A stretch of 64,000 nucleotides of DNA from Hippasteria phrygiana (GCA_037893225.1 JAZGUH010000207.1:744001-808000), one strand, 5' to 3'. Shown: positions 10,440-19,169, counted from the first letter of the stretch. Notes: a model not told the origin generated them from the sequence alone. Made by a program: numbers and translations.

Positions 10440-11909
10440 ATGAAATTTTTAGACGATAATAATCGACCTTTAAAGAATGCTCTAGATATCGCGAATCTAG
10501 CTATAGGTCAAGACGATACGCGAGTACGCCGTACGAGCGACAAGTACGAAGCGATTAACCCTGAGAGTACCCCGTTGAACATGCACTTGAGTCAACTTGA
10601 CATCATCGTAAACGCCAACACGAACGCGAGTTTTATCGCTAATTTAGCGGATATATTTAGCGCTTATAAAATGTCCGACGTGAAGAGCGATGAAGCGGTC
10701 GAACGTTATGCATCAGACCCCATGACGTTTTATCAAAATCAACTCAACTTTGCATTTTGGTGCGCGACTTCTGGTTGCGGCGTAGGACTAGAATCGTTGC
10801 TACACAAAAACCCCGTAATATCGGCTTTATTCAAGTTTCACGTATATTTCACGATCAGAAAGATACTATACTTTCTAAAATGCCCAATTCCAAACGACGA
10901 CGCATTCGACGATCTAAACAATAGCATCGATCACGGTGCTTATACCAACGTCGGTCAACGCTTTCGAGTCGATCCAAACTTGAGTTTTAAACAGAGCGTA
11001 GACTTAGCATCAGCGGGTCTAGGTACGGCGTACTATTACGATAGAGGCTCGCATAAATATTTACCGGTACCCGGTATAGATTATATACATGATGAGGAAG
11101 ACTTAGATCCACAACCTGGTGGTGGTTACACCATGGGTTTTACCACGCCGGACGATACGTATAAGTACGGTAAGTACACCGTCATGTATATCAGGCAATC
11201 CGTAGACGTTGTACGACTCGGTTTTCGAGCTCTCATACGCCAGAAGAGCTCGTTTACCGACGTTGGTATAGAACAAATAAACGAAAGCGTTAGAACGTAC
11301 GTGTACGCCATACTCGGCGCGCAAGCCCAAGCAAAAACGAGTATACTAACCTCGGGTACCGGATTAGATGCCCAAAGACAATTTGAAAATATAGTAGAAG
11401 GCGTTATAAATAGCCCTACGGACTTGGAATCTTCTATAACCAGATTTCCAGATTCTTTACAGTACGCTAGAAGCTCGTTAAACTTTGTGATTGGCCCAGG
11501 ATTATACTTGATTCCATCAAATATGGAGCTTTTAGTCGGTATTCATCGAGGTTATAATAATAATATACAGATAGCTACGCCCGACGCGCCGATAGGATTA
11601 AATATCAACTTGAACTCAGACGTCGTAGCTACGCCACACTCACCAACGCCAGAGTCAGAGCCACCCCCTCAGCCACAAACCCCAACACCTACACCCACAC
11701 AAACCCCAACCCCTGCACCACCCCCACCGCCAACCCCAATCTCAGAGGTCGTAGCTACGCAAGTACCCCCACCGCCACTCCCTACTAGCGTAGCTACACC
11801 ACCTACTCAACCGCCAGACTCGCACGAACAAGAAAAAACGGCTTTAGTCGTTGGTTTAATGGCCGCTGCTGGGGTTGGGTATCTAGCTTACGATATTCTA
11901 CGTCGCTGA
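10440..11909 (+). CDS. Conserved Polinton protein with proline-rich tail and C-terminal membrane helix
   Basis: An intact 489-residue protein. Residues 1-375 are a globular region that I recognise as conserved among animal Polintons (INPESTPLN, QNQLNFAFWCATSGCGV, YVYAILGAQAQAKT, DAQRQFENIVEG) but to which I can assign no function. Residues 395-460 are Pro/Thr/Glu-rich low complexity (repeats of PTPTPTQ and PPPPPTP), and residues 465-485 form a hydrophobic helix (ALVVGLMAAAGVGYLAYDIL) with a short basic end. This is the layout of a tail-anchored or virion-membrane-associated protein. Three GTAGCTAC palindromes fall inside the low-complexity part, coding for VAT each time. The last 12 bases overlap the end of the convergent integrase gene. 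Confidence 0.7.
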   Translation: MKFLDDNNRPLKNALDIANLAIGQDDTRVRRTSDKYEAINPESTPLNMHLSQLDIIVNANTNASFIANLADIFSAYKMSDVKSDEAVERYASDPMTFYQNQLNFAFWCATSGCGVGLESLLHKNPVISALFKFHVYFTIRKILYFLKCPIPNDDAFDDLNNSIDHGAYTNVGQRFRVDPNLSFKQSVDLASAGLGTAYYYDRGSHKYLPVPGIDYIHDEEDLDPQPGGGYTMGFTTPDDTYKYGKYTVMYIRQSVDVVRLGFRALIRQKSSFTDVGIEQINESVRTYVYAILGAQAQAKTSILTSGTGLDAQRQFENIVEGVINSPTDLESSITRFPDSLQYARSSLNFVIGPGLYLIPSNMELLVGIHRGYNNNIQIATPDAPIGLNINLNSDVVATPHSPTPESEPPPQPQTPTPTPTQTPTPAPPPPPTPISEVVATQVPPPPLPTSVATPPTQPPDSHEQEKTALVVGLMAAAGVGYLAYDILRR

Positions 11910-12906
11910 AGAAGGCGGTAACTCAGTATCTGATGGAACGACCATTAATTCTTTCTTAACGAACGATCTCTTGGGACCGTGAGTCAGCCAGTACAACGCG
12001 GGCTGTCCGGGATTTGTCGTTCTCCTTCTAATCGTATACATTTCTAAGCTCCAAATAGGATCGGTAGCTCTTCTTCTAACGTCTTTTTCGAGCTCTCCAG
12101 GAGCGTAAAGATATCTGACGATATCGTCATTTACGCTTAGCGCGACTTCGGGGCTCTTGAGCCCCGAGGAACTCAATTGCTTTATTTCTAACTGAGACAT
12201 AGCCGCTCGAGGAGTTAACGGTTTACCTTTCATAGTCGATATCAATCTAGTTTCTTCGTCGTTTAACGCTTTTATAACATCGGGCAATCTTTTTACCCAC
12301 TCGCGGCTACGCTCGGTAGGCTCTAACATTTCTTGAGCGTATTGATGGCCAAATAATCTTTCGGCTAAAGTACGGTTAAATCTTTCTACTATACCTTGAG
12401 CTCTATGATTACCAACCTCGCCTTTCTGCACTGCGACGTTGCGAGTCCGCATCAAAGTATTAAATTCAGCCATAAATTCTGTACCGGGGTCTACTTTTAT
12501 CGTGAGAGGCCAAGACAAGGGCGATCTTTTGTAAATCTTTTTTATCGCCTCTACAACTTGAGTACTCGTTTTATTCGTCAAGGGTTCAGCTTCTTTATAT
12601 CGAGTGGCCACATCGACGATCGTCAACGCGTATTTATATCTTTTTCGTCTAACTACATCGTGAGGTAGATATAACAGATCCGCTTGATGTTGTTCATTGG
12701 GCCGCCCTATAACCTTATTGAGACTCGTAGGTCTCGGTATAGTACTGGGGGCTGGTAAATATATTTGCCACATGGCTTGTTTTCTCAACCAATTTCTAAC
12801 GTCTGGCTCGGGTACGTTAGCTTTTAACGACAATTTTTTTTATAGCGCCTGCACCTTTCCAATATCCTCTAGGACTGTAAAATATTTTACTTAATTTTGT
12901 TTCCAT
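11898..12906 (-). pseudogene. int: Polinton DDE integrase, frameshifted near its start
   Basis: A retroviral-type integrase. The core has Asp in HQADLLYL, Asp in KVDPGTEF and Glu in QGIVERFN about 35 residues later, followed by a C-terminal chromo-like segment (PIWSLEMYTIRRR ... YWL). It catalyses strand transfer of the element ends into host DNA. The open frame covers 11898-12833, but the true start is ATG at 12906-12904: the first ~23 codons read in another frame until a run of eight T on the plus strand (12834-12841), where a one-base slip is needed. Because the break falls in a homopolymer it could be either a real mutation or an assembly error. Only 23 bases separate this start codon from that of the divergent gene at 12930. 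Confidence 0.9.
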
Positions 12907-12929
12907 TTTATTTTAACGACTTATTAAAA

Positions 12930-13346
12930 ATGGTGAGTCTTTTAATTATGGGTGCTGGAGCTATAATAAGCGCTGTGGCATTTAGCGGAACGAGCTTCGC
13001 CTTTTCTAAGATAGGAAAAAGCGGTGCGGATGAAGAACGTAAACGACACGACCTCGCTTTAGAAAGATTAACTCAAGCTAAACAAGAGTGGGTAGAACAA
13101 AGAACCAAAGTTCTGGATTATCTAAACGATCGACTACATAAAGAAGCCAGGGCTCAAAAAACATTTAAAAACGTAGATGAGGCGTTGAGAGAATATAACG
13201 AAGTAACCAACGACGAGTTGAGATTACCTCGCGAACCTGTATTGTCGGACTTTTACGTACCCAGCGAAGATCAAAAAGATGGTGAAATTGCATTTATCTT
13301 AGGAGGCACTGCTGTTTTAGGTTATTTAGTTTATAAGTTTGTTTAA
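12930..13346 (+). CDS. Small conserved Polinton membrane protein
   Basis: 138 residues when started at the ATG at 12930, which sits in an AAAAATGG context and matches where family members begin; an upstream in-frame ATG at 12897 would overlap the integrase leader and is unlikely. A hydrophobic N-terminal helix (residues 2-22, MGAGAIISAVAFSG) is followed by a charged helical region (residues 30-85, many K/E/R) and a second hydrophobic helix at the C-terminus (AFILGGTAVLGYLVYKF). Similar proteins occur in other animal Polintons; the function is unknown and a virion membrane or assembly role is a guess. The last codons lie inside a 40-bp direct duplication. Confidence 0.7.
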   Translation: MVSLLIMGAGAIISAVAFSGTSFAFSKIGKSGADEERKRHDLALERLTQAKQEWVEQRTKVLDYLNDRLHKEARAQKTFKNVDEALREYNEVTNDELRLPREPVLSDFYVPSEDQKDGEIAFILGGTAVLGYLVYKFV

Positions 13347-13430
13347 AAGTTTTTTTGCTTGTTATTTAGTTTATAAGTTTGTCTAAAAGTTTAAGTTTAT
13401 TTAAAAGTTTTTTTGCTTTTTATTTTGTTT
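13321..13430 (+). repeat. 40-bp direct duplication at a gene end
   Basis: The block GTTATTTAGTTTATAAGTTT at 13321 recurs at 13361, each time followed by G-T-(T/C)-T-AAAAG and a T run; a third partial copy (TTTATTTAAAAGTTTTTTTGC) follows near 13396. The first copy includes the end of the upstream ORF and its stop. Confidence 0.85.
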
Positions 13431-13441
13431 CGTTAAGTAAA

Positions 13442-14723
13442 ATGAACGCAATTTATGGAAGCAAACTGAATCCACACAGAAGTTTAAAAAATCCTAGAGC
13501 GTTGAAGGGGTTGAGGCAATCGTTGGTTCTTACTCATAATCCTAGTACCGCGTCGGCTGGCAGTCTGTTGATCGTTGAATTTCCTATGTTGAGTCAAGAC
13601 GATGTAGTCGTACCTGATACAGTACGATTAGCTTTTAATATAGACTTAGAATCTGAAGGCACTGGCGAAGATGATGCAAGAACTCTATATTATAACGTCG
13701 CACGAAATTTAATTAGTGGCGTAAGAATCAAACTAGAAGGTAAAGATTTCGTTGCGTTTACGGATGCCGATGTATATAACGCGTATAAAGACTTGTGGCG
13801 ACCAGCCAGCGCGAACGATGCGTATCGAGGACTCGAAGATAGCATGCAACGTTACGAAACTCAGAATCGGCGCTAGCGATGGAGATGCTAACGCGAATGG
13901 TGGAAATGACAAATCGATTGCCAACGCCTACGGCAACCGATATTACATTCCTCTAGATTTTGAAATGCTTACGGATCATCAGCCTTTTAGTCCATCGACG
14001 CTCAAAGATAGACTAACTTATGAATTTACATTTAACGATCACGCTAGCGTAGTAAAATCTACCGATTCTAACGCAAAGTATAAAATTTCGGGGTTAGATC
14101 TCGAGTTTGAAACGGTGACCAATAAAACATTGGCCGATAGTATCAGACAAAAATATCGAGGTAAAACTCATTTTCTTTACGAAAAAGTTCAAAGATATAC
14201 GGTTTTAACGTTAAACAAGTCCGATACTACTTGGAACATTAATCTCAATCAAGCCATTAGAAGTCTCAAAGGTATACTTCTTTTATTTAAAGAATCGGGC
14301 GAAAAAGATCCTCGAATTTTTTATAATCCAAAGATCGAAAAAGTAGACGTTACGATAGAGGGTAAGCCGAATCAATTGTATAGTCAGGGCATGAAGCGTT
14401 ATCAACACTGGGATGAGATTACCAAGTTTTTTGGCGACTCTAATACAGAATTTGGTGCCAGCGTGTGCAAAGACTTGGGCTTGCACGATATGTCTATAGG
14501 CTCCTACTTAAGCACTAGTTACGGTCTTTGGTTAGATACGAGGGTAACCGACGACAACAAAAGTCACGGTTCTGGCAGGAAAATAGGAGACGTAGGTGGC
14601 GGTATTTCTCTCCATTTAGAAAGAGAGGCTGAGGCATCTGGTTCTCTAAAATGTTACGTTTTCTTGGTGATGGATGGTCAGTTGGTGCTAGAAGATGGAC
14701 GATTTAGCGGTAGTTACTCTTAA
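13442..14723 (+). pseudogene. mcp: Polinton major capsid protein (double jelly-roll), one frameshift
   Basis: About 427 codons from the ATG at 13442 (AAGTAAAATG context) to the stop at 14723. The N-terminal half runs in one frame to 13876 (NPRALKGLRQSLVLTH, SLLIVEFP, DDVVVPDTVRLAF), and the rest in another frame from about 13850 (YYIPLDFEML, DRLTYEFTFND, HFLYEKVQRYTV, YFVFLVMDGQ-like end). The switch lies around 13850-13862 and needs one base. The length and block order match the double jelly-roll major capsid protein of animal Polintons, which would form the hexagonal faces of an icosahedral capsid. The frame break would remove the second jelly roll. Confidence 0.82.
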
Positions 14724-14779
14724 AATCCAAAAAGTAAACCGTGCTCCTTAAAAGATTTAGCGGTAGTTACTCTTAAAAT
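14701..14779 (+). repeat. 26-bp direct repeat spanning the capsid gene stop
   Basis: GATTTAGCGGTAGTTACTCT at 14701 (last codons of the capsid gene plus the stop) recurs at 14754, 53 bases on, just before the ATPase gene. Like the duplication at 13321, it copies a gene end into the following spacer. Confidence 0.85.
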
Positions 14780-14796
14780 AGTCTCTACTATTAAAT

Positions 14797-15432
14797 ATGT
14801 ATAAAGCGTTTCCAAAAACACCACACTGCGCGCTAGTATGCGGTAGGACTAATTCGGGCAAAACCAAATATATTTTAGATCTATTAGAAACTGAGTATAA
14901 AGATCACTTTGAAAATATCGTAGTTATTTGTCCTACGTTGAGCAACAACAATACTTATCGCGAGAGACGTTGGTTGTGGTTAGACCCCGAGATATACCTA
15001 TGCGATTTAGAGGTAGAAAAGGTGTCTCTCAACGAAGCTTTAGAATTTTATAGAGCTCGATTTAAAGGATCGCACGTTCTATTTTTGATAGACGATTGTA
15101 GCTCGGAACAAGACATAAAATATCGTAAGGCGGCGCTCGGGAAAAACACTTGCGTTTTAACGAAATTGGCGTTTAGCGGTAGGCATGACAATCACTACTG
15201 TTGGTTGATGACTCAAAAGTATAATTGCGTAATGACAGATTTTAGAGCTCAAACTGCATTTGTCGTATTGTTCTATTGCAAAGATAAAAATAGTTTCGAT
15301 CAATGTCTCGACGAAAATGATGCGGTGCCCCTAGAAGAAAGATCGAGAATTAAAAAGATTTTAAGAGATGTGCCTTTTAGTAAATTATTGGTAAAAACTG
15401 ATCCTCCAGTCTGTTGGCAGTTGATCTATTAG
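14797..15432 (+). CDS. atp: Polinton genome-packaging ATPase (FtsK/HerA type)
   Basis: An intact 211-residue P-loop ATPase. Walker A is GRTNSGKT (residues 16-23), Walker B is VLFLIDD (acidic residues 99-100), and a downstream polar segment (WLMTQKYN, residues ~147) fits the sensor region of the A32/FtsK-HerA packaging family. It would pump the linear element genome into the preformed capsid. It lies immediately after the capsid gene on the same strand. The start at 14797 follows TATTAAAT, 20 bases after the second copy of the 26-bp repeat. The length is usual for the family. No defect is visible. Confidence 0.9.
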   Translation: MYKAFPKTPHCALVCGRTNSGKTKYILDLLETEYKDHFENIVVICPTLSNNNTYRERRWLWLDPEIYLCDLEVEKVSLNEALEFYRARFKGSHVLFLIDDCSSEQDIKYRKAALGKNTCVLTKLAFSGRHDNHYCWLMTQKYNCVMTDFRAQTAFVVLFYCKDKNSFDQCLDENDAVPLEERSRIKKILRDVPFSKLLVKTDPPVCWQLIY

Positions 15433-15624
15433 ATAACTGTTAGATAACTATTAGATAACTAATAGATGATCTATACTCGCGTAGCTACGCTCGTAGAGCG
15501 TAGATGATCTATAGATAACTAATAGATGGTTTATAGATAACTGTTAGATAACTAATAGATGATCTATAGATACCTGTTAGATAACTGTTAGATGATCTAC
15601 AGATTATCTAGTCATCTATAAAAT
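15433..15624 (+). repeat. TAGATAAC repeat array with a palindromic insert
   Basis: About 190 bases made of TAGATAACT(G/A)TTAGATAAC and TAGATGATCTATAGATA words, at least a dozen times in variable spacing, with an embedded palindrome CGCGTAGCTACGC and an inverted CGTAGAGCGTAG near 15478-15505. GATC-centred words (TAGATGATCTA) give dyads. There is no coding potential. It is the only long non-coding block inside the Polinton apart from its ends. Possible roles include a replication or packaging site, or a structured RNA; nothing here decides. Confidence 0.8.
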
Positions 15625-15837
15625 ATGATAGAATATCTAGACCTATTATTAAAACTAGTAATAGCCATTAACTTATCTTTATTTTCTTATGATTATATTT
15701 CTTGTAGAAATAAGATTAACAAATATAGTTCTATTTTAAATGAGCAAGTCGATAGAATCTCTAAGCACGTTATCTCAAGAACCTCAAGTAACAGTAGCTG
15801 CTACACCCGCGATAATCCCAGAAGCAACTACGCCTAA
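15625..15837 (+). CDS. Possible small membrane protein overlapping the next gene
   Basis: A 70-codon frame starting in a TATAAAATATG context. Residues 5-27 are hydrophobic (LLLKLVIAINLSLFSYDYI), followed by a short polar stretch. The second half overlaps the next gene in a different frame and is Ser/Asn-rich without pattern, so the real product, if any, may be shorter. I do not recognise it. Confidence 0.3.
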   Translation: MIEYLDLLLKLVIAINLSLFSYDYISCRNKINKYSSILNEQVDRISKHVISRTSSNSSCYTRDNPRSNYA

Positions 15838-16417
15838 AAATAGACTTTTAGGTGTAGTTGCGAGTGGTGATTCTAAAAAATATTTCGGTAAAGAATACTC
15901 CGTCAATGAAATAGAGGGCTTGACCGTGGAAAAACAAGAAAAACTATATAAAAGATACGAAGCCAAGCTCGGTAAAGAAATGATAGTCAGTTTGGGGAGT
16001 TGCGTGTTGACCTTTTACGCAAAAGCTTTAGGCGCGACTTTGCCGCTGGCTTCGCCATTCGGTTATAAACTTTGTTTAGATTCTGAAGAAGCCCTCGTTA
16101 ACGACTTAGAAAAAGATCCCGTTATTTCTAGCAGCTTGTCCAGTTTACTTTGCGAAGTGCATTACAGTTATGGGGTTTATTTATCTCCTTTGGTGGCTAT
16201 GTTGATTACGACTAAACATTTACAGGTAGATAGTAGTAATAATAGTATTACAGATAATAGTAGTATTACAAATAATAGTAGTATTACAAATAATAGTAGT
16301 ATTACTATAAAAGATGAGTCTAGAAACGACAACGACGGATCAAGTAGCAGAGACTCCCCCGCCTCCCCAAGAGCCGGCTCTATCAAGAGTCACAAAAAAA
16401 AGAGTAAAAGACCCTAA
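15740..16417 (+). CDS. Conserved Polinton protein of unknown function with repeat-expanded C-terminus
   Basis: 225 residues. Residues about 65-155 match a block seen in other animal Polintons (EKLYKRYEAKLGKEM, LGSCVLTFYAKA, LVNDLEKDP, EVHYSYGVYLSPL). After residue 160 the protein becomes a six-residue repeat NNSSIT, encoded by an 18-base tandem repeat (about 16231-16308), and ends in a basic Ser-rich tail. The tail beyond about 16314 overlaps another gene in a different frame, and the repeat expansion may have carried the stop past its ancestral place. Function unknown; no catalytic motif is seen. Confidence 0.65.
   Translation: MSKSIESLSTLSQEPQVTVAATPAIIPEATTPKNRLLGVVASGDSKKYFGKEYSVNEIEGLTVEKQEKLYKRYEAKLGKEMIVSLGSCVLTFYAKALGATLPLASPFGYKLCLDSEEALVNDLEKDPVISSSLSSLLCEVHYSYGVYLSPLVAMLITTKHLQVDSSNNSITDNSSITNNSSITNNSSITIKDESRNDNDGSSSRDSPASPRAGSIKSHKKKSKRP
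16231..16308 (+). repeat. 18-bp tandem repeat inside a gene
   Basis: About four copies of an 18-base unit (AATAGTAGTATTACAAAT, in register), multiples of three so the frame is kept; it codes for repeats of NNSSIT. Confidence 0.85.
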
Positions 16418-16687
16418 AAGAGTATAGAGCAAGGTAAAAGACTGGCCGAAAGAAACAGAAAGATGAAAGAACAAATACAAAACATGCAAAGTATAGAAGA
16501 AGAGCAAACACCATCGCTGACGATGGCAGACATTCCGAGCTGGGGATACGCGATAGTTGGTTTGGTTGTTTTAGGAATTGGATATCTCGCGTTTAAAAAG
16601 AGTAAACCTGTAGATTCACAGCGAGAGGTGGGGGTACAGATTGTGGGCGTAACCCCTAAAGTTGAAGAACTATTAGAAATGGAATAA
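16314..16687 (+). pseudogene. Small Polinton membrane protein gene, overlapping start and broken by two bases
   Basis: A new frame opens at ATG 16314 inside the 3' end of the previous gene. It runs 37 codons through a Pro-rich part and a basic VKDPKRV motif, then hits TAG at 16425. From about 16427 the frame +2 continues with GKRLAERNRKMKE, an acidic part and a single hydrophobic helix (YAIVGLVVLGIGYLAF, about 16545-16595), ending at 16687. The motif order 'basic DPKRV-x-GKRLAE, then one membrane helix' is one I associate with small Polinton proteins, so I read this as one gene with a two-base insertion near 16425. If the frame were intact the product would be about 124 residues with an N-cytosolic basic region. 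The ORF from 16463 alone is the remnant. Confidence 0.55.
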
Positions 16688-16717
16688 ATAAAAAAATAAA
16701 ATGTTTGTACAAGTAAA

Positions 16718-16951
16718 ATGGATACGAAGAACATTGCAAATACTCTTTATCACGGTGCTGTGTTGAGTTTGTTGACCGTAGGTTATACTATGTTGAGTAA
16801 AAAACTTTTGAACATTAAGCCCGCCGATTTAGGAAAGCTAGACGTAGAAGATACGATTAAAATCACCGCTACGGTAGGTAGCGCTCTAGCTACTCAGACT
16901 TGGTTGGTGAGTCAAGGAGTAATTCCTCAGAATGTGGTAAATACTACGTAA
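16718..16951 (+). CDS. Small conserved Polinton protein
   Basis: An intact 77-residue ORF starting in an AGTAAAATGG context. A first half with a moderately hydrophobic helix (NTLYHGAVLSLLTVGYTML) is followed by a DVEDTIKITATVGSALATQTWL segment, also hydrophobic. A two-helix membrane protein is likely. Its place between two membrane/coiled-coil genes is conserved in layout with other animal Polintons as far as I recall; no function is known. Confidence 0.6.
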   Translation: MDTKNIANTLYHGAVLSLLTVGYTMLSKKLLNIKPADLGKLDVEDTIKITATVGSALATQTWLVSQGVIPQNVVNTT

Positions 16952-16976
16952 AATATAAAATATACGACTTTATAAA

Positions 16977-18517
16977 ATGGCTGAAGGTGGAGAATTTATA
17001 CCTATGGATGACTTTGATCGAGAAGGCGAGCCCGACGTAGATCCTAATTTTGACGATTTTGTTTTTGACGATGATTTTGACGATCTTGTTTTTGACGATT
17101 TTGTTCCTATGGGTGAAGAAGAAGAAGAAGAAACATCGTTTATGGGAGAAAGTATACTTTCTCAATTTACGAGAAGGTTGGTAGAACAAAAAGTAGACAA
17201 GTTTTATAAAGTTATTTACGATAATACTGGATATAAACCAGATGTTGTAGATCCGACCTATTTTAACGTCGACAAACTCAATGGGCTTTATGTAAAATTT
17301 GAAGATAAATTGATTAGATTAACGAACAAAAAAAATCCTGACAAATTTTTAAATTTAAAGACTATTCAAGGTAAAACTAACGTAAAATTTATCAGAGATG
17401 ATCTTGGTATTTCTGATTATAAATCTAGTAAAACTAAAACGATGCAATTACAAAAAGAATTAAATCAGATACAACTTGAAAATATTGATCAGAGAGATAT
17501 TCCAGAAGTCGCTGATATTGTTAGAAGAATCGTAGAAGAAATAGTAGAGGATGTATTAATAGAAGTAGATCCACGAGAAGAAATAAATGAACAAAGTGAA
17601 TTATTAGGTGAATACAAAAGAAGAGTAGATGAACAAAAAAAAGAGTTAGATGAACGAGTAAACGCATTAAATAAATTAGCGAGAACATTAGATGAACGAG
17701 TAAAAACATTAGATAGATCGAACGAAAGAGTAGATGAACGAAAAAGAGTATTGAATGAACGAGAAAGAGTATCGGATGAACTAGAAAGAGTATTAGATGA
17801 ACGAGAAAGAGTAATTAAAAAATTACGGGATTAAACAACTTGAGAGAAATTGCTGGTTTAGACAAAGCGTTACAAACTCTCAAAGGTAATTTAGAATTAA
17901 ATTTAGCTAAAATAAGAAGGCTAGATGATGAAATTAATCAAACCAAAGCTGAACTAACTGAAGCAACGAGCGAAGAAGAGAGACGAGAAATAACCAATCG
18001 ATTAAAAGATCTAAATGATGAAAGATCCGCTAGAATGACATCGGCGCTCGAAAATGAACGAGGACTCAAAAGTCAAATCGCTAGAATCAAAGAAACGATT
18101 AATAAAATACTAGATGGAGATACCTCGCTAGCGGAAAAGATTAGAATTCTGTTTCGAGAACAGGGTGTGACGGTCGTAAGTATATTAGCCGCGTTTGCTT
18201 TAGCTATAAGTACGATCGTTTCTTCTTTGGTAGCGGCTTTTGGTGGCGTCGCTGCAACAGCTGCTGCAGCGGTTCCGCCTAAACCCGGAGGTAACGTGAA
18301 AGATTGGATAAGTAATCATTTAAAAAACTTGGCTAATTTGCTAAAAAAGCTGGGGGGTAAGTTATTAGCCGCTTTACCGGGTATTTTGGGCGGTATCGCG
18401 AGTTGGTTGTTTAATCTATTGAGCAAGAGTGTCGGTTGGTTGGCGGAGCACGTGTGGACGTTATTGGTTGGTGTCGGTGCTTTGATTCTCGTATACATGC
18501 AAAAAAAATTAAAATAA
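16977..18517 (+). pseudogene. Large Polinton coiled-coil membrane protein, frameshifted
   Basis: Two open frames, 16977-17834 and about 17826-18517, belong together: the second has no ATG (it begins at TTG) and the switch falls in an A-rich stretch near 17820. The order is an acidic N-terminus (repeats of FDD), a globular part (residues ~55-170, DKFYKVIYDNTGYKP, GKTNVKFIRDDLGIS), a long coiled coil with seven-residue repeats around DERERV (about 17590-17820) continuing after the break (LDDEINQTKAELTEA), the segment RILFREQGVTVVSILAAF with a membrane helix, a Gly/Ala/Pro linker and an amphipathic plus hydrophobic C-terminus (LPGILGGIASWLFNLL, WTLLVGVGALILVYM). LFREQG-containing membrane proteins are recurrent in animal Polintons; the role is unknown, perhaps membrane penetration or scaffolding. 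It is preceded by the shared leader ACGACTTTATAAAATG. Confidence 0.65.
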
Positions 18518-18533
18518 TATACGACTTTATAAA

Positions 18534-19169
18534 ATGACCGCAGAATCCGTTTACCCTAAATTGCCCGATGTCCCGAGTGAAACGAACGAGTCTTCAGTCT
18601 TTAGGTTAAATAAAATCGAACGAGTGCAAAAAGAGATAGCCAACGAGAGAGATAAGAGAGAACGGTTACACAAAAAGTATAATAAAATTATTACCTGTTT
18701 ATCTAACGCAGAGACCGTTATAGAATGTCTCGGAGCTTTATCCGGTACAATAGGCATAGTCAGCGTTGTCGGTATCATTAGTATACCCGTAGGCGTGGTG
18801 CTAGAAGGATTAGCTATAGGATGCGTGGGTGTAAGTTTGGCATTAAAACGATTTAGTAAAAAGTTTAGAGGTAAAGCTAAGAAACACGATGAGATTAGAG
18901 TAGTAGCCGAAACAAAATTAAATACGATAAATGAATTAGTGTCTCAGGCTGTAGACGATGGTGATGTAAGTCACGAAGAATTTACTTTGATTAACGATGA
19001 ATTAAAAAAGTTTTATGGAATGAAAGAAGCTATTAGGACACAAACTAAAGCGAGAGAAGAGTCTGTTTCTAACCAAAAAGAAATAGACGATGAGGTCGAA
19101 AAGAAAGTGGTCGAGCTTCTAGCGAAAGAAAAAAAAGATCTTATCGCAAAACTTACAACTTTAAATTAG
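18534..19169 (+). CDS. Conserved Polinton protein with central membrane hairpin
   Basis: 211 residues, intact start in the same leader as the previous gene (ATACGACTTTATAAAATG). An N-terminal FRLNKIERVQKEIANERDKRE coiled coil is followed by two adjacent hydrophobic segments (residues ~65-105, GTIGIVSVVGIISIPVGVVLEGLAIGCVG, in two parts), then the conserved KAKKHDEIRVVAETKLNTI block and a charged C-terminal helix. I recognise this family from animal Polintons and Polinton-derived genes, without known function. The sequence right after the stop stays open in another frame and codes for an acidic tail with a PPxY motif, so the C-terminus may have been truncated by a frameshift. Confidence 0.65.
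   Translation: MTAESVYPKLPDVPSETNESSVFRLNKIERVQKEIANERDKRERLHKKYNKIITCLSNAETVIECLGALSGTIGIVSVVGIISIPVGVVLEGLAIGCVGVSLALKRFSKKFRGKAKKHDEIRVVAETKLNTINELVSQAVDDGDVSHEEFTLINDELKKFYGMKEAIRTQTKAREESVSNQKEIDDEVEKKVVELLAKEKKDLIAKLTTLN

Noticed and set aside
12396..12894. Plus-strand ORFs across the integrase gene
   Set aside because: They are antisense shadows; the minus-strand frame has the DDE motifs.
15433..15624. CRISPR-like array
   Set aside because: The words are irregularly spaced, there are no unique spacers of equal length and no cas genes, and the host is an animal.
16177..16386. Minus-strand hydrophobic ORF with Ile/Leu repeats
   Set aside because: It is the antisense reading of the 18-bp repeat in the 15740 gene.
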